Notes: generated from the sequence alone by a model not told the origin. A DNA stretch of 34,490 nucleotides from Phocicoccus pinnipedialis (GCF_903994035.1 NZ_CAJEWB010000008.1:1-34490), one strand, 5' to 3'. Numbered from the stretch's first letter, positions 1-7,692 are shown. Made by a program: numbers and translations.

Positions 1-435
1 GCTATAATGTATAACTTATGCCTTATATCACTTTAGTTTAAGATACATATAATATGGACTATTTAAAACGTCCGTCCAGAAATATGTCGTCACATTTCTT
101 GCTATAGTAAAAATATACATTCAACAATAATTATAGAGTCATGGGTCTACCTCTTTTCAATAAGGAACATACACTAGTTCAATTCAATAAAGCAATTGAG
201 GAGATGATTGCTTCTCTTTAGAAGTATAATGTTTATTTATCGATATTTACTTAGAAAGATGAATTTATAGACAAAAATCAATTATTTGTTACTACCGACC
301 AGCATAAATTTTAATACCTAATTAATACCTTTTATAGAAACTGCATGAAATAGTATGATGTTAATAATTGAAGGAAACGTTGATATATCAATGTTAATGA
401 AGTATATCATTCACTATGAAAAATCGAAAATTTTT
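1..435. other. Gene-poor left edge, possible end of an integrated element
   Basis: No gene longer than about 45 codons is supported here. The stretch is very AT-rich and stops abruptly where recognisable rpsI coding sequence begins at 436. A short open stretch at 139-219 reads MGLPLFNKEHTLVQFNKAIE and onward for 26 residues. It has no clear ribosome binding site and I do not recognise it; it could be the tail of a decayed gene. If the rpsI remnant is an attachment site, this segment is the outer end of an integrated island whose body lies to the left of the window. That is inference. Confidence 0.35.
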
Positions 436-495
436 GAGCGTAAAAAACCAGGTCTTAAGAAAGCACGTAAATCACCACAATTCTCAAAACGTTAA
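436..495 (+). pseudogene. rpsI: 3' end of rpsI (ribosomal protein S9), putative attachment-site duplication
   Basis: The reading frame gives ERKKPGLKKARKSPQFSKR and a stop, which is the conserved C-terminus of bacterial ribosomal protein S9. Similarity begins exactly at the GAG codon at 436. Upstream there is no S9 sequence, although the full protein is about 130 residues, so about 85% of the gene is absent. The frame stays open upstream to an ATG at 355, giving a chimeric 46-codon ORF with no convincing ribosome binding site. A strong terminator follows. Genomic islands, including mec-carrying McRI islands of Macrococcus, are known to integrate at the rpsI 3' end and leave such a copy at their far side. 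A recombination scar or deletion is the alternative. Confidence 0.8.
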
Positions 496-517
496 TATTA
501 TTTTTATATCTATGTTT

Positions 518-556
518 AAAGCACTTTCCAACAACAGTTGGAAAGTGCTTTTTTTA
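518..556 (+). terminator. Rho-independent terminator behind the rpsI remnant
   Basis: A perfect 15-bp stem (518-532 pairing with 537-551) with an AACA loop is followed by a T run. It is probably the native terminator of the rplM-rpsI operon, now separated from most of its gene. Confidence 0.9.
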
Positions 557-669
557 GTTTAAAAGATGAATTGTACTGTATAGAATTAATCTAAATACAA
601 TTTAATGTATATAAATTATAAAAATGATACTATTAAGTAAGAGTATAAATAAGTGGAGGAAAAAGAAAA

Positions 670-1623
670 ATGAAAATTGTAATCTTAGAATCTTTAGGAA
701 TAAGTGATGATGAGTTCAATAGACTTTCTAAACCTTTAACTGATCGTGGTCACGAGTTAATAGTGTACGATGATGGAGAAACAAATACAGAGGCTTTAAA
801 AGAGAGAGTTAAAGATGCGGAAATATTAATTCTTGCTAATATGCCACTGAGTGGTGAAGTGATTGAAGCTGCAGAGCACTTAAGGTACATTGCCGTTGCA
901 TTTACTGGTTATGATCATATTGATTTAGAAAAGTGTAAAGAAAAAAATATACAAGTTTCTAATGCTGCAGGGTACAGTACTCATTCTGTTGCAGAAATAA
1001 CATTTGGACTAATTACAGCACTATTACGTAATATGATACCACTTGATGGCGTAACTAGAGAAAGTGGAACGAAGGTTGGATACGGACAGCTCGACTTGTA
1101 TGAAAAGACACTTGGTGTGATTGGCACGGGAGACATTGGTGGGTTAGTTGCTAAAATCGGACTCGCATATGGCTGTCGCGTGATTGCTTATAACAGAAGT
1201 GAAAAAGAGTCATTGATTAAACAGGGTGTTGAGTATAAGTCATTAGATGAAGTATTAAAAGAAAGTGATATTGTCACATTACACGTTCCTCTAACAGATG
1301 AAACGAAACATTTAATTAATGAAGAGAAATTGTCGCTAATGAAAGAAAGTGCATTTTTAATCAATACAGCAGTAGGTCCAGTAGTTGATAACGAAGCACT
1401 AGCAATAGCATTACGTGAGGGAGTAATTGCAGGAGCGGGATTAGATAGAGTAGATATGGAACCACCAATTCCAAAGGATTATCCTCTGCTAGACGCACCT
1501 AATACAGTTATACTTCCGCATGTCGGATATGCAACAGAGGAAGCGATGATTCGTAGAGCGTCAATTACATTTGATAATGTAATCAGTTGGGAAAATGGTG
1601 AACAGGAAAATATTGTGTTATAA
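670..1623 (+). CDS. D-2-hydroxyacid dehydrogenase family protein, catalytic Arg replaced
   Basis: This 317-residue protein has the family's usual length. An N-terminal catalytic half (about 1-100) is followed by a Rossmann domain with GTGDIG at 152-157 and the C-terminal catalytic region. The sequence after beta-2, IAYNRS (172-177), lacks the usual acidic residue, which hints at NADP(H) use. Family enzymes reduce 2-ketoacids or glyoxylate/hydroxypyruvate using an Arg, Glu, His set. Here Glu264 and His284 are present, but the Arg of the usual N-T-x-R-G motif is Val235 (codon GTA, 1372-1374). Activity is therefore uncertain. The ATG is preceded by GTGGAGGAAAAAG, a good ribosome binding site. 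The gene is a single unit closed by its own terminator. Substrate unknown. Confidence 0.85.
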   Translation: MKIVILESLGISDDEFNRLSKPLTDRGHELIVYDDGETNTEALKERVKDAEILILANMPLSGEVIEAAEHLRYIAVAFTGYDHIDLEKCKEKNIQVSNAAGYSTHSVAEITFGLITALLRNMIPLDGVTRESGTKVGYGQLDLYEKTLGVIGTGDIGGLVAKIGLAYGCRVIAYNRSEKESLIKQGVEYKSLDEVLKESDIVTLHVPLTDETKHLINEEKLSLMKESAFLINTAVGPVVDNEALAIALREGVIAGAGLDRVDMEPPIPKDYPLLDAPNTVILPHVGYATEEAMIRRASITFDNVISWENGEQENIVL

Positions 1624-1667
1624 GAAATATTAAAAAGAATAGAGTTACGAAGTAACGTAATAGAATC

Positions 1668-1700
1668 AAAACTCCTCAATATTTTGAGGAGTTTTTCTTA
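1668..1700 (+). terminator. Rho-independent terminator after the dehydrogenase
   Basis: AAACTCCTCAA and its complement TTGAGGAGTTT form a hairpin followed by TTTCTT. Confidence 0.85.
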
Positions 1701-1738
1701 ATCAATTGTCTTTCAAACCCTACACAATGCAGAGAAAT

Positions 1739-1763
1739 GTTTATAAACTATAGTAAAGGGAAT
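1739..1763 (+). promoter_or_regulatory. Sigma-B-type promoter for the DUF2382 stress protein
   Basis: GTTTAT at 1739-1744, a 13-base spacer and GGGAAT at 1758-1763 resemble the sigma-B consensus GTTTAA-N12-15-GGGTAT. The element lies about 90 bases before the start codon of a protein from a family known to be sigma-B dependent in related bacteria. Confidence 0.6.
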
Positions 1764-1851
1764 ATATCTATTACGAGCCTAGAACAAACATATAATAAAG
1801 ACTGAATAAAAAGTGATACCAATAGAGGTACACATAGGAGGAAGAATTATT

Positions 1852-2688
1852 ATGAGTTTTGTTAAAGGAAGTTATAATTCAGTAGAAGAAGCACTAGAAG
1901 CGGCTAAACAATTGAAGGCAGAAGGATATAGTTCAAAGGATATTACGTTGATTTCAAATAATACAACACGTGATTCATTTATGAACAACTCAGATGTAAA
2001 AATGGAGTCTCCTGAAAATTATAATGTAGAGTCCAATCATTCTACAGCGGGTGTTAAAGAAGATGAATCTTTATGGGATAAAATTGTAAATGCATTTACA
2101 GTAGAAGATGAGTACGATAATCGAACATCTGGTTCTAATGAAGATCCACTCGCACATTATAGAAATGACATACAAGAAGGAAAAGTAGTTGTCTTAGCAG
2201 AAGGCAAACATGACGGTATGTCAGATTCGGTAGATTACACTATGCACAATGATGAATCTAATCGAAACCCTAATTTAGCAGATAACCAAACTGTTGAATT
2301 ATCTGAAGAGCGTTTAGAAGTAGACACTAATGAAGTTCAAACGGGTGAAGTTCACGTTTCTAAAAGAGTCGTTGAAGATAGAGAATCAGTAGATGTTCCT
2401 GTAGACCATGAAGAAGTTGTTATTGAACGTCATTCTGTAGAAGGTGACAGAGAAGTAACGGATAATCATGAGTTTAAGGACGAAGAATTTACTATTCCAG
2501 TAAATGAAGAACAAATCGATGTAAACAAAAAATCAGTAGTAACTGAAGAAGTATCGATTGGTAAAGAAAGAGTTACAGATAACAAACATGTTGAAGAAAC
2601 TGTGAGAAGAGAAGAATTAGATGTAGACACAGAAGGCGATATTGATGTTAATGATGTTTCTAGAAACAATCGAGATGAACGATTTTAA
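1852..2688 (+). CDS. General stress protein with 17M-like and DUF2382 (YsnF/AvaK) domains
   Basis: I chose the ATG at 1852 because AGGAGGA lies just upstream; an in-frame GTG-rich extension from 1813 has no such site. The 278-residue product is very acidic and has no signal peptide or membrane segment. Residues 1-120 resemble the YflT / general stress protein 17M domain (SFVKGSYNSVEEALEAAKQL and similar). A charged linker follows, then a DUF2382 region from about 143 to 255 with repeated E/K/V-rich strands such as ELSEERLEVD and VHVSKRVVEDRE. The biochemical role of the family is unknown. Members are typical sigma-B general stress proteins in staphylococci and bacilli, in line with the promoter at 1739. 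Transcribed alone, with its own terminator. Confidence 0.85.
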   Translation: MSFVKGSYNSVEEALEAAKQLKAEGYSSKDITLISNNTTRDSFMNNSDVKMESPENYNVESNHSTAGVKEDESLWDKIVNAFTVEDEYDNRTSGSNEDPLAHYRNDIQEGKVVVLAEGKHDGMSDSVDYTMHNDESNRNPNLADNQTVELSEERLEVDTNEVQTGEVHVSKRVVEDRESVDVPVDHEEVVIERHSVEGDREVTDNHEFKDEEFTIPVNEEQIDVNKKSVVTEEVSIGKERVTDNKHVEETVRREELDVDTEGDIDVNDVSRNNRDERF

Positions 2689-2712
2689 TCGTGAATAAAC
2701 ACAATAAATAGA

Positions 2713-2748
2713 AATAAGCACTTCCTAAAAGGAAGTGCTTATTTTTTT
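2713..2748 (+). terminator. Rho-independent terminator after the stress protein gene
   Basis: AATAAGCACTTCC and GGAAGTGCTTATT form a 13-bp stem with a short loop and a T run. Confidence 0.9.
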
Positions 2749-2884
2749 GAAAGATTAATTTCTCTAGCGTCTTTTTTCATTGCCCAAAGTTAATGAATTA
2801 CCTCAAAGTATAAGTGATATTATCCAGACTTTAGAATTATAAGAACACTAGATTTAATAGACCTAAGAATAGTTGTCAGTCTCT

Positions 2885-3772
2885 TTATTTAATTAATTGA
2901 TACAACGCATCTTCAACATGTGGGTATATGAATGAGAAATTGTGTGATAGTAACTTTTTTGGTAATACTTTTTGCGTGTGCAAAATCATATCAGATTGTT
3001 CTCCCAAAATTAACTTGAATAAAGGTTTTGGCACTTTAAACCAATGGGGTTTGTTAGTTACTAAAGCAATCGTGCGTCCCAATTGATCTTGAGTAATAGG
3101 ATTCACACTCGTAATGTTGAACACACCTTTATATTTATCTGATGAAATCAATACCTCTATGGCATGAACAACGTCATCAATGTGTACCCAGCTAAACCAT
3201 TGTTGACCATCTCCAATTGGTCCGCCACCGTAAAGCTTATACGGTTTAACCATTAAAGGTAAAGCCCCGCCTTTACCAGAGAAAATAATACCGAAGCGAC
3301 CAATCACGACACGCGTGCCGATCGATTCAAATTGTTTCGCATATCCTTCCCACAGAGATACGACTTCTGATAAAAAATCATTTGGCTGACATATATCTGA
3401 CTCATCGTAAGTCTTGGTTTTTGAAGGCGTATAATATCCAATTGCACTCGCGTTAAACAACACGTCTGGAGCTGAGCGGGTTTTAAAATATTCAAATAGG
3501 CGTTTTGTAGTACTTACTCTACTAGTAATAATTTCTTTTTTATGATCTTTTGTCCAACGTTTTTGTAAAGAAGCCCCTGCAAGATTGATTACAGCATTAA
3601 CTTTCTTTGGCATTTCTTTTTCCCATCCATCTTCTGACCAATTAATATATGTGATGTTTTCTGTGTTACTATGATTACTTCTTGTTAAAACAATAATTTC
3701 ATGATCATTCTTCAATTTATTGACGAGCTCTTTTCCGACAAGTCCTGTTCCTCCGGTGATTACAATATTCAT
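2885..3772 (-). CDS. TIGR01777-type NAD-dependent epimerase / SDR family protein
   Basis: The product of 295 residues is an extended short-chain dehydrogenase. The nucleotide-binding motif GGTGLVG is at residues 7-13, followed by LTRS after beta-2. Other family features are NLAGASLQKRWT, ASAIGYYTPS (catalytic Tyr region) and the C-terminal PKPLFKLILGEQSDMILHTQKVLPKKLL, typical of the YfhF / SDR39U1 group. Substrate and reaction are unknown for this group. I place the start at the ATG at 3772, preceded by AAAAGGAGTGATTAATTTT; a 30-residue upstream extension in the same frame lacks a ribosome binding site. Neighbouring genes are divergent or convergent, so it is probably monocistronic. Confidence 0.88.
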   Translation of the reverse strand: MNIVITGGTGLVGKELVNKLKNDHEIIVLTRSNHSNTENITYINWSEDGWEKEMPKKVNAVINLAGASLQKRWTKDHKKEIITSRVSTTKRLFEYFKTRSAPDVLFNASAIGYYTPSKTKTYDESDICQPNDFLSEVVSLWEGYAKQFESIGTRVVIGRFGIIFSGKGGALPLMVKPYKLYGGGPIGDGQQWFSWVHIDDVVHAIEVLISSDKYKGVFNITSVNPITQDQLGRTIALVTNKPHWFKVPKPLFKLILGEQSDMILHTQKVLPKKLLSHNFSFIYPHVEDALYQLIK

Positions 3773-3924
3773 AAAATTAATCACTCCTTTTCTATTGTTT
3801 ACCCTATAAATGGAAGTGGCACTCTTTAATAAGAAAGAAAAATGTAAAACAGTATACAACATTAAAGTAGTATTTTGGTGTACAATTATACTATAGATAA
3901 AAAATGGAAATTAGGAGTGATGTT

Positions 3925-4047
3925 ATGAAGCGGACAATTATGAATTATTTTTCTGATACATTTGTAGATGAACCAGAATTAGAATCTATTGAGTTAGAAG
4001 AAAAAGAGAAACAGACGGATGAAGATTCGGAGTGTGAGATTTGTTAA
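3925..4047 (+). CDS. Small acidic protein of unknown function (40 aa)
   Basis: ATG at 3925 follows TTAGGAGTGATGTT, a good ribosome binding site, and the ORF ends in TAA directly before a strong terminator. The product begins MKRTIMNYFSDTFVDEPELE, is rich in Glu and Asp, and ends in a C-x-x-C-like SECEIC tail that could bind metal. The site, terminator and length argue for a real small gene, but I do not recognise the family. AT-rich promoter-like sequence (TACAAT, TATACT) lies about 40 bases upstream. Confidence 0.6.
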   Translation: MKRTIMNYFSDTFVDEPELESIELEEKEKQTDEDSECEIC

Positions 4048-4052
4048 CTTGA

Positions 4053-4096
4053 ACCCTCTATGCTAAAACGATTATGATGTGCATAGAGGGTATTTT
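4053..4096 (+). terminator. Rho-independent terminator after the 40-aa ORF
   Basis: ACCCTCTATGC (4053-4063) pairs perfectly with GCATAGAGGGT (4081-4091), followed by ATTTTT. Confidence 0.88.
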
Positions 4097-4126
4097 TATG
4101 TCCATTTTTAAGGGAACAATGAAAGT

Positions 4127-4303
4127 GTGATTAAAGTGAGATGCGGAACAGAATGTTTTATTGCGACAATTGAAGTGAATGATGAAATAAAAGCACTTAA
4201 AGTTCCAGCACGTAGTAATCCAGATGCAAGAAAAATATTAAAACGTAAGTTTGGATTAGAGGTTAAAGTCTTAAAGCTTGTACGTAAAGTGAATAAGGAG
4301 TGA
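4127..4303 (+). CDS. Small basic protein of unknown function (58 aa)
   Basis: From a GTG at 4127 the frame reads MIKVRCGTECFIATIEVNDE, then KALKVPARSNPDARKILKRK and a basic end with KLVRKVNKE. The even mix of residues and strand/helix periodicity look like a real small folded protein, possibly nucleic-acid binding, but I do not recognise the family. The start is doubtful. A separate ten-codon ORF (ATG 4098) ends in GTGTGA at the same point. Removing one TG from GTGTGATT would fuse it in frame as MSIFKGTMKVIKVRC, so either a GTG start with AAGGGAA upstream or a two-base slip is possible. The stop overlaps the next gene. Confidence 0.55.
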   Translation: MIKVRCGTECFIATIEVNDEIKALKVPARSNPDARKILKRKFGLEVKVLKLVRKVNKE

Positions 4304-4713
4304 TTATTATCGCTAAGTATGAAGAAATTAAAGAGGGTATCATTTTTCCTAAAGGAAATAAAAATAAGATGTTTGATTATTTTATCGGGCAATCCTATTT
4401 AAATAGGCTAGTAGAAAAAGAGATTTCAGATGTATCCGTATCTAACGTGACTTTTGAACCTGGGTGCAGAAACAACTGGCACAAGCACAATGACGGATAC
4501 CAGATTCTGCTCGTAACTGGAGGAGAAGGTTGGTACCAAGAAGAGGGTAAGGAAGCTCGATTATTAAAAGCAGGAGATATTGTTGTCATTGCTGATGGTG
4601 TTAAACATTGGCATGGTGCGACGAAGGATAGTTGGTTTGCACATATCGCAATCAACAAAGGAGAAATGGAATGGTTAGAAGAGGTAGACGATACATATTA
4701 TGAAGCACGATAA
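4300..4713 (+). CDS. Cupin-domain protein with an unclear start codon
   Basis: The product (up to 137 aa) is a single-domain cupin. Motif 1, PGCRNNWHKHNDGYQILLVTGGEG, supplies His residues and a Glu for a metal site. Motif 2 is AGDIVVIADGVKHWHGA. The region IIFPKGNKN...YFIGQSYLNRLV is typical of the small cupins often annotated next to carboxymuconolactone decarboxylases; the reaction is unknown. The only canonical start near the conserved N-terminus is GTG at 4300, but the evident site AAGGAG (4295-4300) overlaps it. Correct spacing would point to ATT at 4306 or ATC at 4309. The gene overlaps the 58-aa ORF before it, and the Nudix gene starts 13 bases after its stop, so the three probably form an operon. 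Confidence 0.85.
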   Translation: MIIIAKYEEIKEGIIFPKGNKNKMFDYFIGQSYLNRLVEKEISDVSVSNVTFEPGCRNNWHKHNDGYQILLVTGGEGWYQEEGKEARLLKAGDIVVIADGVKHWHGATKDSWFAHIAINKGEMEWLEEVDDTYYEAR

Positions 4714-4726
4714 TCAAGGAGTTTTT

Positions 4727-5287
4727 ATGGATAAAATAAAAATGCAATTAGAACGATTTATTCCATTTAATGAACAAGAAACTGTTGATTTAAAGATAAT
4801 TTTAGATTGGGTCAATAGTGGTCAAGATATTTTAACACGTGATAATCAAGTGGCGCATATCACAACGAGTGCATGGGTTGTAAACAAAGCGCGCACACAT
4901 GTGTTAATGGCATACCATAACATCTATGAGACATGGGCATGGCTAGGTGGTCACGCTGATGGTAATGATAATCTGCTTCAAGTGGCATGCAATGAAGCAC
5001 ATGAGGAAAGTGGTATTGAAACATTATATCCAGTACAAGAAGAAATCTTTTCTTTAGAGATTCTTTGCGTTGAAGGGCATGTAAAGCGTGGGGAGTATGT
5101 TTCTTCTCATCTTCATCTCAATTTCACATATTTACTTGAAGCCGACATGGATCAAAAACTAATAATAAATGAAGAAGAGAATAGTGACGTAGCTTGGATT
5201 AAATTAGAAGATGTGAAAAATAGATCTAAAGAATCTTGGTTTGTTGAACGTATTTATTCAAAATTAATCGATAAAATGCATGCATAA
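4727..5287 (+). CDS. Nudix hydrolase
   Basis: The 186-residue protein starts at ATG 4727, seven bases after AAGGAG; a nine-codon upstream extension overlapping the cupin gene lacks a site. The Nudix box reads GHADGNDNLLQVACNEAHEESGI split as GHADGND, seven residues, then NEAHEESGI. The core E-x-x-E-E metal ligands are kept, while the usual first Glu is Asp and the usual Arg before the core is Asn. Such proteins cleave nucleoside diphosphates linked to another moiety. The substrate cannot be read from sequence. It is the last gene of the small cupin operon. Confidence 0.88.
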   Translation: MDKIKMQLERFIPFNEQETVDLKIILDWVNSGQDILTRDNQVAHITTSAWVVNKARTHVLMAYHNIYETWAWLGGHADGNDNLLQVACNEAHEESGIETLYPVQEEIFSLEILCVEGHVKRGEYVSSHLHLNFTYLLEADMDQKLIINEEENSDVAWIKLEDVKNRSKESWFVERIYSKLIDKMHA

Positions 5288-5393
5288 ACTAAATGTATAA
5301 ACGCTGATTAATTAAAATAAGCATTGAAGCATAACGAATAAATCTGTAGAATAGTTAAGGGTTTAAATAGATATCAAGGAGATTTTCATAAGG

Positions 5394-6683
5394 ATGAAAA
5401 CATTTTTTCAGTTAGCAGAACGTGGCACAGATGTTAAAACTGAAGTTCTCGCAGGTATGACAACATTCTTAACTATGGCATATATTGTGGTGGTGAATCC
5501 AGCGATTCTATCTGCTGCTGGTGTACCATTTAATCAGGTGTTTATCGCCACAATTATTTCTGCGGTAGTGGGAACTCTAATCATGGCACTTTGGGCAAAC
5601 TACCCAATTGCGATTGCTCCGGGTATGGGTATGAACGCATACTTCGTAACAGTTGTGTTAAATCAAGGAGTCAGTTATCAAGCGGTATTTGCCACAGTAT
5701 TCTTTGCAGGAATTATTTTTATCATACTGACATTCACATCTTTAAGAGAAGCATTAATTGCTGCGATCCCTAACACTTTAAAAGTAGGTATTACAAGTGG
5801 TATAGGGTTATTCATTGCATTTCTCGGACTGCGTATGTCTGGCATTATAGTACAAAATAGTGAGACGTTTGTTTCATTTGGAGATATCACTAATAAAGTA
5901 ACGCTACTTTCAATATTTGGATTAGTTATCACTTTAATTCTTGTAGCACGTGGTGTTAAGGGTGGCTTATTCTACGGAATGCTTTTCACTGGGATCATTG
6001 GTTATTTGACACATATGATGAAGTTAGATGGCATCGTTTCTTTACCACCTACACCAGTATTTTTTGATTTAGACCTTGGAGGGGTATTTACAGAATCTCT
6101 TTATACGGTTGTCTTTGCATTTTTACTTGTCACAATTTTTGACACGACGGGTACATTGATTGGTGTTGCAGAACAAGCAGGACTAATGAAAAACGGTAAG
6201 CTTGAAAAAGCAAAAGCTGCGTTAACTGCAGATGCGGTTGCTACAACAGTAGGCGCAACATTTGGAACCACTCCTTCATCTGCGTATATCGAATCGACTT
6301 CAGGTGTACAGGTTGGTGGACGCACAGGATTAACGACATTAGTCGTTTCGTTACTGTTCATCCTCGCACTTTTCTTTTCACCGATTATAGAGACTATCTC
6401 TGCACTTCCTGCAATCACAGCACCTGCACTCATTATTGTAGGAAGCTATATGATGTCTGGTCTAGAAACAGTTAGATGGAAACAGTTTGACGAAGCTTTT
6501 CCAGCATTTATTGTTATTTTAACAATGCCTCTGACATCAAGTATTGCTACAGGAATTGCCCTTGGATTTATAACGTATCCATTAATAAAATTATTTAGCG
6601 GTAAAGGCAAAGAAGTCCATCCGCTCGTATATGTTTTTGGAGTTATCTTTGTACTACAAATGATTTATTTCCCAGGACATTGA
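5394..6683 (+). CDS. pbuG: NCS2-family guanine/hypoxanthine permease (PbuG-like)
   Basis: This 429-residue membrane protein has about 12-14 hydrophobic segments and belongs to the AzgA/PbuG branch of NCS2 transporters, which bring in purine bases with protons. Family signatures include ERGTDVKTEVLAGMTTFLTM, MGMNAYF, FDTTGTLIGVAEQAG and TTPSSAYIESTSGVQVGGRTG. AAGGAGA lies ten bases before the ATG. A promoter-like TTGAAG...TAGAAT pair lies upstream, but no purine riboswitch fold is apparent in the 106-base leader, unlike several Bacillus pbuG-type genes. It fits the nucleoside-salvage genes elsewhere in the window. Exact base specificity (guanine/hypoxanthine versus adenine) is inferred. Confidence 0.88.
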   Translation: MKTFFQLAERGTDVKTEVLAGMTTFLTMAYIVVVNPAILSAAGVPFNQVFIATIISAVVGTLIMALWANYPIAIAPGMGMNAYFVTVVLNQGVSYQAVFATVFFAGIIFIILTFTSLREALIAAIPNTLKVGITSGIGLFIAFLGLRMSGIIVQNSETFVSFGDITNKVTLLSIFGLVITLILVARGVKGGLFYGMLFTGIIGYLTHMMKLDGIVSLPPTPVFFDLDLGGVFTESLYTVVFAFLLVTIFDTTGTLIGVAEQAGLMKNGKLEKAKAALTADAVATTVGATFGTTPSSAYIESTSGVQVGGRTGLTTLVVSLLFILALFFSPIIETISALPAITAPALIIVGSYMMSGLETVRWKQFDEAFPAFIVILTMPLTSSIATGIALGFITYPLIKLFSGKGKEVHPLVYVFGVIFVLQMIYFPGH

Positions 6684-6827
6684 TCATATTGAAATATGAG
6701 TCATACGATGTGACTATTGCTTAAATTATCTCCTCTGGAGAACCGTATACAGACAATTATGAAGTGGAATTTTTATAATAAAGAATGAATTATTTGGTAG
6801 TGAGAAACGATTAGAAGTACAAAAATA

Positions 6828-6866
6828 ACCCTTTTCGTGTGAGTAATAAATTCATACGAAAAGGGT
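6828..6866 (-). terminator. Terminator of the phosphatase gene (minus strand)
   Basis: ACCCTTTTCGT (6828-6838) pairs with ACGAAAAGGGT (6856-6866). On the minus strand it is followed by TTATTTTTG, which suits the leftward gene. The permease stop is 145 bases away, so it may also stop rightward reading. Confidence 0.8.
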
Positions 6867-6873
6867 GTTAAAT

Positions 6874-7554
6874 TTAAAAGGATTTATTTTCTACGTATTC
6901 GTAAGTTTTATCTGGTAATATTAAACAGTTTAATTGCTGGCCAAATACTGCGCCACCATCTATCCCAATGATGTTGTTCTCTCCAAAATATGGAGCGTTA
7001 TCTTTTTCTCCACGTATTCTTGAGGTTGGAGTATGTCCAAAGATTACAGTTTTATTTCCTGTATATTCATTGAAGAATTTGTCTCTAATCCAAACGAGTT
7101 CATCTCGTGTAGATTCTTCTAAAGTTTTTCCAGGTACAACACCTGCATGTACAAAAATATACTCATCTGTTTCATAGTAAAGGTCGAGCGAACGTATAAA
7201 TTCAACGTGGTCATAAAATTCGGGAACATCTGGTAAACGAAAATCAATAATTGAGTTATCATAGCTTTGTACAGTTTGAAGGCCACCATTTTTGCGATAA
7301 CGTTCCCTTCCATATTCATTACCTTCTACAGTTTCCAATAACATGACTTCATGATTACCAATTAATGTGATTGCACCATCTTCTCTAAGAGACCTCACAC
7401 GTTCTATCACTTGTTTAGAGTATGGACCTCTGTCTATATAGTCTCCAAGAAGTATTAATTGGTCTTTGTCTTTGTCATAATTCACCTTCTCGAGTAATTC
7501 ATTAAAAAGATTTAACTCTCCATGAATATCACTTATGACTAGAGTACGTTTCAT
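6874..7554 (-). CDS. PPP-family metallophosphatase (PrpE/ApaH-like)
   Basis: The 226-residue cytosolic protein carries all PPP-family metal-site motifs. These are SDIHG (8-12), GDYIDRG (37-43) and GNHE (66-69), then FVHAG, FGHTP and a final IDGGAVFG. These coordinate two metals and cleave phosphoesters. Relatives act as Ser/Thr phosphatases (PrpE) or as diadenosine tetraphosphatases (ApaH type). The length and motif spacing fit both, so I give no symbol. The ATG at 7554 follows TTTTAAGGTGTGAGTG. A 7-bp inverted repeat lies upstream at 7599-7619 within its likely promoter. Confidence 0.88.
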   Translation of the reverse strand: MKRTLVISDIHGELNLFNELLEKVNYDKDKDQLILLGDYIDRGPYSKQVIERVRSLREDGAITLIGNHEVMLLETVEGNEYGRERYRKNGGLQTVQSYDNSIIDFRLPDVPEFYDHVEFIRSLDLYYETDEYIFVHAGVVPGKTLEESTRDELVWIRDKFFNEYTGNKTVIFGHTPTSRIRGEKDNAPYFGENNIIGIDGGAVFGQQLNCLILPDKTYEYVENKSF

Positions 7555-7598
7555 TTACACTCACACCTTAAAATAATTTCTAGTTTTTTTATTATAGT

Positions 7599-7619
7599 GA
7601 TAAGTATAATACACTTATC
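7599..7619. promoter_or_regulatory. Inverted repeat in the promoter region of the phosphatase gene
   Basis: GATAAGT-ataatac-ACTTATC has perfect 7-bp arms. It lies about 45 bases upstream of the leftward start codon, among TATTAT/TATAAT-like boxes on the minus strand. It could be an operator for an unidentified regulator. Confidence 0.4.
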
Positions 7620-7664
7620 TATCATTTTGAAATCACTGATTTTTAAAATGAGTTTATTATACAA

Positions 7665-7692
7665 AAACCCCAGTCTATATAGACTGGGGTTT
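7665..7692 (-). terminator. Terminator of the butanediol-type dehydrogenase gene
   Basis: AAACCCCAGTCTAT pairs with ATAGACTGGGGTTT as a near-continuous palindrome. On the minus strand TTTGTATAA follows. Confidence 0.9.

Noticed and set aside
1-435. IS element or phage remnant at the left edge
   Set aside because: No transposase or integrase motif, no terminal inverted repeats and no target duplication were seen; only the rpsI copy points to an element, and its body is outside the window.
1479-1679. Minus-strand 66-codon ORF over the dehydrogenase end and terminator
   Set aside because: It lies antisense to a clear gene, crosses the terminator and has no ribosome binding site or protein-like motif.
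5288-5393. Possible purine riboswitch ahead of the NCS2 permease
   Set aside because: The leader is only 106 bases and shows neither the conserved three-way-junction sequences nor a terminator/antiterminator hairpin.
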